Part shown: piece after piece, positions 22,413 through 34,146 of the stretch
Layout of the letters: every line of letters starts with the position of its first letter
How positions within the stretch are numbered: the stretch's first letter is position 1
DNA from: Rhyacophila brunnea
Lineage: Eukaryota; Arthropoda; Insecta; Trichoptera; Rhyacophilidae
Assembly (NCBI GenBank): GCA_022495005.1
Contig: JAGYXB010000687.1
Coordinates: 744,001 to 808,000, forward strand
DNA: 64,000 nucleotides
Direction of reading: 5' to 3'
Position numbers and translations under genes: made by a program
The notes under the pieces: model-generated
What the model was told of the DNA's origin: nothing
Seen by the model: only the letters and a program-made list of their open reading frames with translations
Databases searched by the model: none

Positions 22413-24757
22413 ATTTAGACCAATAATTGAGTTACGCAAGTAGGAAAGTTATTTTTCAGTACAATTTAAAATAATAATATTTTTCTCGCAGTGTGAGAGT
22501 AAAAGAAGCTTTTAACTTAGTGCAAAAAATGCAAATTTAGTATAAATTGTGCAAGTTGAATTCATACAGTGTGATGATTTCGTTGTTCATCCTTCTCGGT
22601 TTCGATTACAACTTCTCGTAAGCCATATGTTTATCGTATTTTCTTGAAAATAAGCTCAGATTATTTAAACGAGTGATAATGTCAGCGAAATAAACAAGCA
22701 TATCGCCGTATTCTTATGATTCTAAAGCCTCAACCAGACCAAAATCACAAACAACTTTGATTTTTTCTTTCAGTTCAAAATAGTTGAATAAAGCTCGTCC
22801 TTGTGACATACAATAAACTTATGTGTAGTACGTACTTACTTATCCTTTTGGCCCTACCGCCAGTACTCTTGAAATGCTAATTGGAAACCCCTGATATAGA
22901 TATATTAAATTAGAACTAAACTGTAAATTTGAATGTGGTACTTTTCTCAAGATTTAATTAGATGTTAGATGAAGCTTTTATTTTCAAATATCTACGACGT
23001 CTTTGTGTTTTAACGTCGGTTTCTTTTTTTTTCAAATTATAAAAATGTGTTAAATATTTATTGCAACATAAAATATGGACGTATCCAGTAGCGGTCAGGT
23101 ACGTGGAAGCCCAAGACAGGTTTGTAGGCCGTCTTGCGAACAGTTGACATATTATGCATTAAACCATCATTAAGTGTTACAAAAATTTAGTAATTCTCAT
23201 ATTGCCAGGTTTTTCACTTTTTATTTTAATGGTTTGACTATTTTTTTATACTCAGATTGTGTAAAATATGTAGGTACATATTTATCTTTATACAATTTTC
23301 ATACTTTCTAACGAAACAACTGCATCGTTCGTATAGTAAATAAAAACAACTGAACATAATCATTTACTTGGTCATTTTAATTAATCGGTCATTAAGTTTT
23401 CATTTTTTTTCGTATTGTTTTGGATGGGTTGGGAAGTTATGTCTCATTACCAGTGGCAAAGACTCCATACTAGGCGATTATTTAAAGCCTACCTTCTTAA
23501 GAAAAATATTTTTTAATTGCATATTGACATAGGTATTTGTATACTTAATCACTTCATTATTTTATGTTTTATAAAAATAATTTATTTTGCCAAGGAGAGA
23601 TGTCGTATATGTATTAATGTATTACAGTATTACATAGTTACACATCTGCAAAGGTATTAAAAAATATACCACAGTGCGTCAATCATTGACGTCATTACTT
23701 TACTTGACGTAAATAAAGGTCCGATTATGTGTGAAATAATTCTGAATTTTTTCGTATGGACCTTACGTCTCGTAACCTTCGCAAGTCTGTCGAATTGTAT
23801 GAAATAAGCAAAATAAGGTAAGCTCCTCTCGCAGAGCCTAAAACATTCGCGAATAATATTGTTGTCATGACTGCGCACTTTGTCCAAAATCATTAATAAT
23901 TAGATAATTTAAAAAAATAATTTCTACTGCGTTTAATCGAATATTTTTGATGGGTATAAATGTGTTGAAAAATACGTAATTTAAACACATCGCTTATTTT
24001 TATGTCGTCAGTGAGTTTTTGAAATTCCATTGAATTAGTGTGTCGTTGTCATTTATTAAGTAGTGTATTCATTAGTAGTAAATATCGTATTATCTTCTTA
24101 TTTCTCTATAGTCTTATTATAGTATACCTGACAAGTGTGCTCTTTTTATCAGATGTTCACAGCCTACCTCTATCCAAAAGTCAGCCTTCGCCACTGCTCA
24201 TTACATATTATGTGAAATTTTCACATTCACCTAAAAATTTATCTTTAGCCGACTTCTTAACTCTGGAAAATATATTATGTCATATTATAGGATTGTAGCA
24301 GTTTTTTAAATATAGTTTTTTTTTTAATTTATGTCACTATCTTACTTTCAATGTAGGTATAGGTATAGGTACACTTTAGATTTTAACACATTGAGCTGCA
24401 GTTTCCTTCACATATGCCAGTATGGAACAACTGATACATAATACTATTATAATATACGTTGCACCGTCATTACCAGATCGTTGCATCGTGGGCTAGAGTA
24501 GCAGGTGCCATTACCTTTATCGTCTTTTGCAGAGGCTAATATATGAAGTTGAGTGCAAAACACTACTTGCTCTGAGACGTTCTTCAAGCACTAAGTTCTC
24601 ACCTTGTAGGATTAAACTACGTCTTAAGTATACTCATAAGCGTCGTAAGTATGGCATTCAAGATTTATAAAACTGCATAGAAGCAAAAAACTTGTTATAT
24701 TGTAAAGCTGTCTCAGTATATTATTTTTAAATCAATATATTGTTATATTACAGTGAG
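22413..24757. other. No gene; isolated hAT-like ends
   Basis: A right-end-like block finishes at 22893 (inverted: CAGGGGTTTCCAATTAGC). A left-end-like block starts at 23451 (CAGTGGCAAAGACTCC, then taggcgattatttaaagcc) and matches the reverse complement of 31794-31853. Neither has an identifiable partner end nearby. The ORFs at 23657-23893 (minus) and 24038-24298 (plus) have no recognisable motif. Confidence 0.4.
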
Positions 24758-24762
24758 TATAT

Positions 24763-24933
24763 ATGCGTCTATTAGGTATCCGGCAAGGCGACACGATCTC
24801 AGCCAAAGTATTCATCGGTACTCTGGAATGTCTTTTCAAGCGACACAGACAGAAAATAGGTTATATAAGTTATTTGGGCTTTAAAAACGACATTATAGTC
24901 ATTCTTAAATGCCTCCATGATAGGAATCGGTAA
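24763..24933 (+). pseudogene. LINE reverse transcriptase relic (RTE-like)
   Basis: A 56-codon open stretch reads GIRQGDTISAKVFIGTLE, then FKRHRQK..., then LGFKNDIIVI. This parallels the conserved RT segment RVRQGDTISPKLFTA..LE ending in the FADD catalytic box of RTE-type LINEs. The FADD box is mutated here to FKND, so it is catalytically dead. Flanking RT motifs are unrecognisable. Confidence 0.6.
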
Positions 24934-27610
24934 CTTGCAGCTTTAATCTGTAAAGTTTGTTTACGTAAATATATTGGGTTCCATACCATAGAGTGAAGGT
25001 TCTAATATTTGATTCTTTAACGATAACTTAGTATGTGTCACTTGTTCAAGCAATTATGCTCATCCTCTGGGTTCAAACACATATTAAAAAAACAACACGT
25101 GAATTTGTCAGACCCGTGATCCGAATGCGAGACCAACCAAGCCAACACGATACTGCTAGGTTATCGCGAGCAACAAAAGCGGTAATAAATCAAATAAGTA
25201 GGTACTTCATTTTGGTGTTTTATTTCGATCGTTACATTTACAATGTCTGCTTGAATTGAGAAAATAGGTGGCAATTGTAATCAAATTGTATAGAGGAAGT
25301 TTGAAATTAAATTGAAAAACAGTCAACAACAATAATTAATAATCGGAATCAATCATTGGTGAAATCTTCACTAAAACAATGTATAATTATTTCCTAAATA
25401 GTCATTTTCGATCTACTTCAATAATATTTATTGGCTCAATAAATTTTTCTCATACATTGAGGATTTTGAGTTTTTTTATAGGCCTCTTTCATATATTTTA
25501 CAACCAAGGAATATGAAAAAAATCATATTATTATCATTGGGTTGCGTTAGTTAAAGTCGTTCTCTCTGTGTAAAACTTATTTCTAGACACGATTACTTTT
25601 TATTATAATAAATTGTAGTTTCATAATTGTTTTCAGATTGGCAGAAGTTATGAATAAAGTTATTTAGGTATTTAATTTTCCGAAGTTACGAGATTGGCTT
25701 TGCTAGTTTTTTACATTCTTATTCAGTGACGTCCATAGGAGAAATTCCACCCCTAGACCGACATAAAATGTTAACGTGTTAAATGTTAAATGTTACGATA
25801 ATTCGTTATCTACTAACCATATAATAATTTATTATTTCTTCTCGATAGAGATATATCAGGGTTTTACGCGTGCCAAAATTTCCCAAATATTATTTTTCGA
25901 TTATCTGAAGTGCCTAGCAGTTTTTTCATGGGATAAGAAATATATTTTTTTAAATTCTTTAAAAAAGTTTGAAAATTACAATTGAGTTCTTGAGACTCTA
26001 TCTTTCGCCGTATTTCTACTAGCCTTTATATATCTTTTATTCTTTGAATATTTTTTTTCATGTTCAAAGAGATCATGGAAGCATTTTAACTACACTTCTT
26101 TCATATATTCTTCTTTTCTTCTTTCATTTTTAGCGATTATATTTGAGGTAAAATAACAATCAATCAGCTGTTTGTGTTTAAATGACTGCTGATAAATTTC
26201 ATCAGGTTTGTTGAATGATTGAATGAATAATTGCCTGATTGGTCTCAAGCACTGTAATTGGAATTAGTGGTTGACGACGCAGCTTCTTCCGCCGCCTGAT
26301 GAGGTAAGTGCGATCATATTATGTGTGACGCACAAAGCTTATGCCGGCCTATCAAATTATATATTTATATTAATTTCGTCGTATCCGTTTCGATTGGTAA
26401 ATATTATTCGTAAAAATAATATTAAAAACCGAAGAAAATACGCATGGCTATATCGTCATTATTTTTTATTCTGTAGGTATATATTTGTTTGTAAAACTCT
26501 TGTGTATTTTTTATAGTAATGTATTTTATATGTCTTCAAAATAAAACATTCGCGTGCCATGCAAAATCATCTCGTAGTAGTATGTAGTTAGCATACATAC
26601 CAGAAAATCAGAAAAAAATTTTTTTTCCAATAAACCTGCTCTCAAAAGTTATGATATTATTATTCATTCTTCATTTGCAGCCACCGCTAAACAATGTATT
26701 ATGTGTATCCCACTGTTCAATTTCAACATAAAAACTCTCTACTTATATTTTTTTCGTTAACAAAAATTAGTAGGAATACTGAATACTTTCTTTCATAAAT
26801 ATTCTAATCCCGAATTCCCAGGGTTTAACATTTTGTCTGGGATTGAAATCCTTAATGACAGATAGTAGATTGGCACAGCACCGCACGGTTAGGTACTTCA
26901 TTTTCTCTCATATATCTAATATATTAGTAAATTCACACTCCATTGAAGACTATAAATAATATATTATTTTTATCAACTCGGAAATACTTTATTGGGCAAG
27001 CAATAAGTAATAACGCACAAAAGGCATATCTCAATTTCTCCTCATTTCTTTCAAATATGTCCTAAGTGACATTCCGTGTTACTCGTACTTCAAAATTGCC
27101 ATTCTTTATGCACTCTCACACAATTCGAGAATAACCATTTTCTAATACGTTGAGCTTTTTTACTACACGCCGATTTACAGCAAATCTTTTTTCCATGTTC
27201 CGTACATTTTATATAAAGCGGCGAACGGAGCGAAAAAAGAAAGGCCAAGGAAATGGCCATTATTTTCACCATTAACCAGTTTTGATACCAGTGTAACTTC
27301 AATGAAATTATTGCGTGAAAATCACACAATTACGACATAAATTTACATACCCGTCACTTAGGTATTAATTTATCTATTTTAAATCTTAACTTTTCAACAA
27401 TGTTATTTGAATTAATTGTACTTTATAAATAATTATTAATATCTTTCTAGTACGCAGATATCGCTTGCTAAAAGCTATACATACACAGTGAATTACTGAG
27501 ATTAAGAAAAATTTAATATCCCATTTACAAGAAAAATGTCAATGTAGCATTTATTAAAAATGTCCTGTAATTTCAAAACAATAGTGAAATAATAAAGATA
27601 ACCCACCGTA
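24934..27610. other. No gene; one isolated hAT-like terminus
   Basis: CAGTGACGTCCATAGG at 25724 resembles the ends of the 50.7/55.4-kb hAT family, with no partner found. The stretch 26640-26700 weakly resembles 10395-10445 (ctcaaaa, atttgcagcc, gctaa). The remaining ORFs are low complexity. Confidence 0.4.
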
Positions 27611-27612
27611 TA

Positions 27613-28995
27613 CAGGCGGACTTAGACTTACGAACGTTCGACTTTCGCACAATTTGCTATTTCGCACATTTCAAAAAAAATCGTTTTTTTAAAACGTCGC
27701 GCTGGCCGTGGGGTTAAGATATCCCCTTCTCGCTCGCTCACAAGCAAGTGCATTTCTTGCGTCACTTGCATCCTGCTCGCACCCGTCACTTTGCTTGTGA
27801 GCTAGCTAGGATAGGTGTCTTGCGCAGGAGCGCGTGCGGGCGTGTCATGTTGTGCGTTTTGCTAATTTTCTTCATTTGAAATACTTCACCCTAAAAATTT
27901 ATAAACATGAGTGAGAAACGGAAAAACTGCAGTGTTGATACGAACAAAAAGAAATCAAGGACTTATAAACTTCACATGACGTTCTGATTGCGGTGAATCT
28001 TTTGCTTCAATCGGACGTTCGTATGATACAAACAGGTCTACTACGATATGTTCAATTTTGAAAAATAAAAATAAAATTAAGGAATACGTTCAAAATTGTG
28101 GAAATATATTATCTTTAAAGGTTGTTTCTAAAGGACACGGCATAGTTATGGATGAAATGGAAAAATATTTGTCATCATGGATCGACGACCAACATCAAAA
28201 AGATGTCCCTCTGAATATTTCAATTATTCAAGCGAAGGCTCTTAGTTTGTACAAAGATTGGAAGGCTAGAAAAAGAAGATTCTAACACGATTTTTCAAGC
28301 AAGTAACAGTTGGTTTATATTAAATTCACTGGAAAATCGGCTGATGCGGATAAAGATGCTGCAAAAGAATTTATTTCCTCATTATCCAAAATTATTGAAG
28401 ATGGAGAATATTCCTCTAGCTAAATATTTAATGTAGATGACACAGGTTTATTTTGGAAAAAATGCCTAGTCGTACATTCTTATCTAAGGAAGAATCAGTT
28501 GCCCCAGGGCATAAACCTTCTAAAAACCGATTGACATTGCTTCTTGGTGGAAACTTGGCTGGTGATTTAAAATTGATGCCAATGTTAATTTATCAACCAG
28601 AAAATCCCCGAGCATTGAAAGGAAAGGATAAAGAATTGCTTACAGTAATCAAATAAAAAAACCTGGGCTTACTGCGTTAATATTAAAAGATTAGTTCACT
28701 TTACATTTCGTGCCAGCAGTTAAGCAATATTGTAAAGTTAATGATTTACCATTTAAAATATTTTATTTAAAATAAGAAAAAGAAGCGTGGCAAAGAGCTA
28801 ACTCTTGATAACTTTTTAAGGGAAACACCCGCAAACCCCACTTAAACATGTCTCTTAAACATCTTATATTTACTTGATAAATAAATATTTCAAAATACAC
28901 ACAATTTTTTTTTTTTACTTCCCTCTACTTTCGAACATTCAACATTCGCACACCTTTTCAGGAACCAATTATGTGCGAAAGTCGAGGTCCTCCTG
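27613..28995 (+). mobile_element. Decayed Tigger/pogo (Tc1-mariner superfamily) transposon
   Basis: The termini are flanked by TA (27611-27612 and 28996-28997). The left end is CAGGCGGACTTAGACTTACG; the right end, inverted, is CAGGAGGACCTCGACTTTCG. Both are followed by a gcaca word. A ~290-bp 5' UTR with higher CpG precedes the transposase frame. At about 1.38 kb it is shorter than a full Tigger (~2.4 kb) because the catalytic region is largely deleted. A non-autonomous derivative lies at 38674-39045. Confidence 0.88.
27907..28845 (+). pseudogene. Tigger-type (TIGD1-like) transposase, frameshifted and internally deleted
   Basis: It starts at ATG 27907 with MSEKRKNCSVDTNKKKSR, the typical N-terminus of Tigger transposases. 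After a frame break, 28058-28285 encodes the second half of the CENP-B-type DNA-binding region (MEKYLSSWIDDQHQKDVPLN, then IQAKALSLYKDWK). The DDE domain opens with FNVDDTGLFWKK (about 28430), carrying the first catalytic Asp. A frameshift within the Lys run leads to KMPSRTFLSKEE and the GNLAGDLKLMPM segment. The expected second-Asp and third-Asp region is missing: sequence jumps from LPFKIFYLK to a C-terminal RGKELTLDNFLRETPANPT and a stop. It cannot be active. Confidence 0.87.
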
Positions 28996-30360
28996 TATAA
29001 TGTTATACATAAAACTTACCATTATCACATAATTATTATAAACCGCAGAAAAAGAAACAAAATAAATAATACTTTATAGTTAACTATTTGATTTAGATGA
29101 AACGAATATTGAAGTTCAATTATTTTAAAACTAGATTTTTTGACTTATCCCACTGTTGCTTACAGATAACGATTCGTTAGCAAAGTGTGAGGCATTAAGG
29201 ACATACGGAGTTTTATCTTTGTCATCTTCAACATTCGTAATTGTATAATTATTAATGAACTTGGTCCTTGCTCATGGTTCTGGAGGTAGGAAATATAGGT
29301 CTTATTAAAAAAAAACACGCATGAAAAATATCGCGTTAAAATAGATGCTGTCAAACCCGTTTAGTTATATAAAATTTTTGGCATTTCCCACACACAAGAC
29401 ACATAAATTAATTCATTTAGACCAAAAATTATGATAGAGCGTAACATTCTGTAATCATAAAAAATTAACCAGATTAAAAGTAATCAACAATCGACACATA
29501 ATTAATAAGTGTCGCGATTCCATACATTTTTAAATAATAATAAACTTGAAACAAAATTACGACGCAGGCGATTTTTTTTTACAATTCATGGAGCAAATTT
29601 TCAAGAAAATGTATGAAAATGTTAGTTTTTATCAGAATTTAAGAGTGGGAGTTGGAGATCATTTTGGCGACTCGTTGCTCGTAACAGCGACTTCCTAATA
29701 ATTATTTAATATAACTCCAGTATGTACATGTTGTTTTTTTAGTAGTGTATTGAATCGAGATGACAACATCAGCAACAAGGTTCAATTAGTTCATAAAATC
29801 TGGAAAAACAATACAAAATACTTAAGTTGTTTTTCTTGCTGTCTGAACGAAGTTGGGAACAAAAAAAGCTGCAATGTTAGATAACCAGCCATTAAAAATA
29901 GTTTATGATATAATGCATATCGTTGTAATAATTAGGACAATATAATATTTCATTAAGTTCACTGTTTGAACTGGTGCAAGCAAGCCTTTGGTTAAAGAAG
30001 AAAGGGGAACCAAGTCGTAGATACGTAGTAGATTTTTAACAATTTCTTTAGTATCTGAAGATATTTATGTTAATAACAAGCAAATACAGAGATCTACGTG
30101 TAATCTACCCAACAATTTTATTTTTCTCTCAACTCTTTCCTTGGCATTCGCTCCCCACTTTGTTTACAAACCGTGGCTAGGTGAAACGATCACTCGCCTG
30201 GTAATTAGCACCTCGACTGATGGTCCATTACACACACCCTGCCAGCTAGTACAGCCACCAACTCTCGACTCGAGGTAGGGATGTCCATAAGTCTCGATAA
30301 TTTTCGATCGGTATTTCGATACTTGGAGATTGGTAAGATTATTTTTAATTTACTAAAAAA
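28996..30360. other. No gene recognised
   Basis: AT-rich, with a less AT-rich stretch at 30110-30280 that lacks coding or tRNA-like features I can assign. The minus-strand ORF at 29160-29354 has no motif. Confidence 0.4.
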
Positions 30361-30365
30361 ATGGT

Positions 30366-30500
30366 TTGACGGCCACGATGGCCGAACCGATAACGTGTCG
30401 GTGTGTAAAGATAATTATGTTCAACTAAATTCGGGTACTGATATATTCCACTTGCGTGATAGTGAGTTTAGGTGGACGCTATTTTAATAGGGTCTCCTTA
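30366..30500 (+). repeat. Possible tRNA-Ser-like SINE head
   Basis: The words gacggccacgatggccgaac and cgataacgtgtcgg resemble the 5' half of a tRNA-Ser-type SINE head (GGCCGANNGGTTANNG), but the B box is poor (attcgggtact). The 68-codon ORF across it is not convincing as a gene. Confidence 0.3.
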
Positions 30501-30705
30501 GCAAGCTCGGTGTACTTCTTTAAACTTCTATATATACGTGTAATTGTATTTTCACTGCTTTTGTTTGTTTATATTATGTTCTCTTTTTATATTTCCATTT
30601 TTATCGCTTTTATTATTTTTTCTTTTTTATAATGTTTCATGTCATGTTGTGAACGTCTTAAACTTATAATTTGTAATGTCCACAAAATATTGAAAAAAAA
30701 TTGAA

Positions 30706-30900
30706 TTGAATGTTGTGGATCCCGAAAAATCTCAAGTTGTTTTTCAATGTGTGTTCAGACCCAGAGTATAAACGTAATAGATTGAAGAAGTAGTAGCTAC
30801 CATATATTTATCGTATAAATAAAAAATCTGTTAATACAACCTCCAGTCTGTGCCTATTTGATTTTCTTAGGATCGGACATGGTTAAAAAATGACCATATA
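30706..30900 (+). mobile_element. SINE-like repeat, family 3, body
   Basis: It matches 37630-37830 through tttttcaatgtgtg, agagtataaacgtaatag, aaaatctgttaatacaacct and cttaggatcggacatggt. This copy lacks most of the tRNA-like head; ggatcccgaaaaatctc stands in for it. Confidence 0.65.
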
Positions 30901-31429
30901 GACGGATTGCATTCTTTTAAATCTTTCGATCTATTATTTTCTTATTATACGATACCAAGTATCATTACTTTTTATTTCGATGGGGCATCTCTGGCTCAAG
31001 GAACTGTGGGAGGGTGAGGCGGTCAGCTAGTTATGGGGTGGGGGCAGACGTAAGATTGGCATCGTGGCAGGTGATGCTAAAACTTCACAGGAAATGCTAA
31101 CCATCAGAAAGTGATCACCGGAAACTGAGGCTAATTGAAACGATTTATACTTCTAGGTGTATACTTACTTCGTACACTATGAAGTCGGCGAGGATGAATT
31201 AATAGAAGGTAATGTAATTGATCTTGTTCACTGTTAATCTTTAGTAGAAGACCACTGCAATTAAATAAACACATTTCTTTCAAGGAGCAACTACGGAACT
31301 TTTCGCATATTTTCTTTAAATTAAAGTTAATTAAATCTGTCATGCATTAAGTATTTAGAAACCAATACTCTCAAGGACCTAGCAAACAACAAATGATTGC
31401 ATTTATCAATAGTCTAGTTTATTACGCCT

Positions 31430-31575
31430 AATATGAGGCTGTGACGAAAGGTGCCTGTTTAATAAAGATAGGACGTATGCCGTAGTAGGGAACTGAAAAA
31501 AAGGTCCTAGGACATCTATATTTGCGGGAATTGAATCCGCCGCGCTTAAAGCAACATAGTCATAAATAAGAATGA
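31430..31575 (-). mobile_element. tRNA-derived SINE on the minus strand
   Basis: Read inverted, the head is gttgctttaagcgcggcgg followed by a B-box-like GGATTCAATTCCCGC (about 31530-31544). A body follows with gatgtcctaggacc and tcctatctttattaaacagg, ending near ttcgtcacagcctcatatta. No clean TSD was found. It differs from families 1-3. Confidence 0.5.
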
Positions 31576-32834
31576 CTCATTTTATATAATGAGCCAAATA
31601 ACACAACAATCTCAAGAACAAACTGTGCCAGACTACAAAAAAATAACGTTGGATTATCCAATCCTTTACTTGCGTGTATTAGTAGAAGATTCGATTGACT
31701 TTTATACAGTATATCTATGTGTAGGTGGATCCTAAATTCAATTAAATTTAAATATTTAGAGACAGATGGCTCTTTTGAAATATCTATAGGTGATTTATTT
31801 TTTAAAGAAGGTAGGCTTTAAATAATCGCCTAGAATGGAATCTCCACAAATGACAAGAATTACATACCATATATTAGGTACATAACATATCATTCAACTT
31901 TAATATAAGTAACATATCGTAGACCCAGTATTAAACAGTAACAACTCACAAAACGTAGTTTTGAGATAATCATGTTTTACAATACACAAGATTTGACAAT
32001 TTGTTTTCATTTTCAACATATGTGTTCTTTCAAATGATAAAACACAACGTGTCATACAAGACAATCATTAGTCAGTCGCTTAAGCTGTTTCTTGAATATA
32101 TACGACTCAAATTTGTACATTTTATGTAATATTCTAATTAAGAAGTTTTGATTATTTCAGAAAACGGTTTTTATAGTCTCTTGATGTGGGTTTCCGATAA
32201 CGTTCTCCCAACGTTTCTGTTCATAGTAGTCGTTATCCAGTTCGGTACTCCAAATCTATAATACAGTCCAATATTGAGTTTCCATAAGACATTTTTTGTA
32301 TTATTTTGTTTTTTCGATGAAACCAGAATATGATACTTCAGTGAAAACTGTAAAAGTTTACATAATATATTCACTTATTAAATTCTTAAAATATGATTAA
32401 TGTTTATTTATAAAGTCAAAAAAAATCTTAAAAAGTTTCCAGTGAAACTAAAAACTTTCATCGTCAGATCAAAATTTCGCCGATATAAAAAAAAACACAT
32501 TAACGTTTGATTATCTCTGCCCGTCGTGTTTGACGTACATGCTTCACTGAAAGTATACTTAATTTAATTTGCCTGCTAACGACAAGGTCGGAAGCCTATC
32601 TTGATGAATGACGAAGGTGTTTTTCAGGAGCTATTCTATTATCATAATGGATCGAAGATGCTTGAGGCCTTTACAAAAACCTGACATTAAAGATTAATAA
32701 CAGAACTAAAAAGAACTCAGTTTTCCCGACGAGATGATTAAATTGGTCATTATTTATGATTACTACATACTTGACGCAAATACTTTGTGGTACAAGAAAG
32801 TATAAGCTATCTCATTTTATTTTTTTTTCAAGAT
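31576..32834. other. No gene; one hAT-like terminus
   Basis: 31794-31853 is the inverted match of 23451-23515 (aaggtaggctttaaataatc, then gcctag), an isolated hAT-type end. The rest is AT-rich and unassigned. Confidence 0.4.
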
Positions 32835-33145
32835 CAGTGGGTCTATTCTATACTTATCGAACACTAAATTGATAAATAGTATCAAACTTAGGGTAGGTTT
32901 GTATCAAAATATTAGCACTTATTGTAACAATTACACGAAGCCGGTTTTTATTGTTGCAATAAGTGCGATATTTTAACAGCAGCAAGATAGGTGCTGTTAA
33001 AATATAGCACTTATTGCAACAATAAAACCGGCTTCGTGTAATTGTTACAATAAGTGCTAATATTTTGATACAAACCTACCCTAAGTTTGATAATATTTTT
33101 CACTTTATCACTTTAGCGGTCGATAAGCATAGAATAGACCCACTG
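32835..33145. mobile_element. Foldback MITE, family M, copy B
   Basis: Ends CAGTGGGTCTATTCTATACT and CAGTGGGTCTATTCTATGCT (inverted). Most of the 311 bp is inverted: gggtaggtttgtatcaaaat, then gcacttattgtaacaattac and acgaagccggttttattgtt-type blocks appear on both arms around a short loop near 32980-33000. It is the most symmetrical copy of the family. No TSD (ttcaagat on the left, agaggcat on the right). Confidence 0.85.
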
Positions 33146-33496
33146 AGAGGCATAACATCATTATAATATGTTTATAATCAACTTTGTTAAAGTTAACTTG
33201 TAGTTTATGTGTCATTTGTACGAAAACACTTTCAATCATTCAAGCCGATTGGATTTTTATCAATCGGGTCTCAAGTGATAATTTGTACTTCTTAAAATAA
33301 GTACCTAAATGACTAGCATTTATTTGAGATACATTTTTTTAAAAACAATGATGAATTATAAATTATTAATTAAAAAAAAAAAAGTTGAATGTAGTAAATT
33401 TATCTCAATTATACCATGGAATTGTATCATTTATTCCTCCTTTTCTACTCCCACCCCGGTACTGACACTAATTATAGCATTAAGTAAGCGCAACAT

Positions 33497-34133
33497 CATC
33501 ATCATCGGCACTACAACCCAATGTGGGTCTTGGCCGCCTCCAGGAAACGTCTCCACTCCGCAAGCTACCTCCGCCGCCTTAGTCTCAGGGATGCTGTGCC
33601 TCTTTCTATACAGTCCAGCCACCGCAGTCTAGGTCTCCCGACCCCCCTTTTCCATTCTGGTCTGTTGAATAGAAGCCTCTTTGGTGGTTAGGTGTCTTCC
33701 ATCCTTGAGACATGGCCTGCCCAACGAAGTTGCCCCACTTTTACTCGGTTACGGTATATATCCCCCTACAGAAGAATCTTCATACAATGCATATAGTTCA
33801 TGGTTGTACCTTCCTCGCCACGTTCCATCCTCCTCACATACAGCTCCGAAGACCCTTCTTAATATCTTTCTTTCAAAGATATCTAGCTTCCTCTCATATT
33901 TTTCTGATAAAGCCCAGCATTCCGACCCATAGGTTAATATGGGTCTGATGAGAGTTTTGTATAACTTTATCTTAGTTTTCTTTGAGAGGAGTCTTGATCT
34001 GAAGTGTCTCTGTAAACCGTAGTAAAATTTATTTGCTAGAGTAATCATTCTGCTAACTTCTTGGCTGATGTCGTTTTGAGGGGTAATACGTGATCCCAGA
34101 TATATGAACTCGTCGACCCTTTCGAACTGATAC
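33497..34133 (-). mobile_element. 5'-truncated RTE-like LINE with 13-bp TSD
   Basis: Flanked by exact 13-bp direct repeats gtaagcgcaacat (33484-33496 and 34134-34146). On the minus strand it starts within the RT thumb and ends in a short trinucleotide tail of the TGATGATG type at the left edge. The TSD and 3' tail make this a bona fide retrotransposition event rather than a chance ORF. Confidence 0.92.
33500..34129 (-). pseudogene. RTE-like LINE reverse transcriptase C-terminus
   Basis: Open from about 34129: FERVDEFIYLGSRITPQND, then LYKTLIRPILTYGSECWALS, ERKLDIFERKILRRVFGAV and GTWRGRYNHELYALY, ending at 33749. These are the conserved post-catalytic motifs of insect RTE/BovB-type ORF2. After a frame break the last motif follows: GRPRLRWLDCIERG, then an in-frame stop and EWRRFLEAAKTHIGL with a stop, just before the tail. 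The catalytic FADD box lay upstream of the truncation and is absent. Confidence 0.9.
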
Positions 34134-34146
34134 GTAAGCGCAACAT

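Noticed and set aside
33309..33948. Plus-strand ORFs of 107, 83 and 78 codons
   Set aside because: They are antisense shadows of the RTE-like LINE tail on the minus strand.
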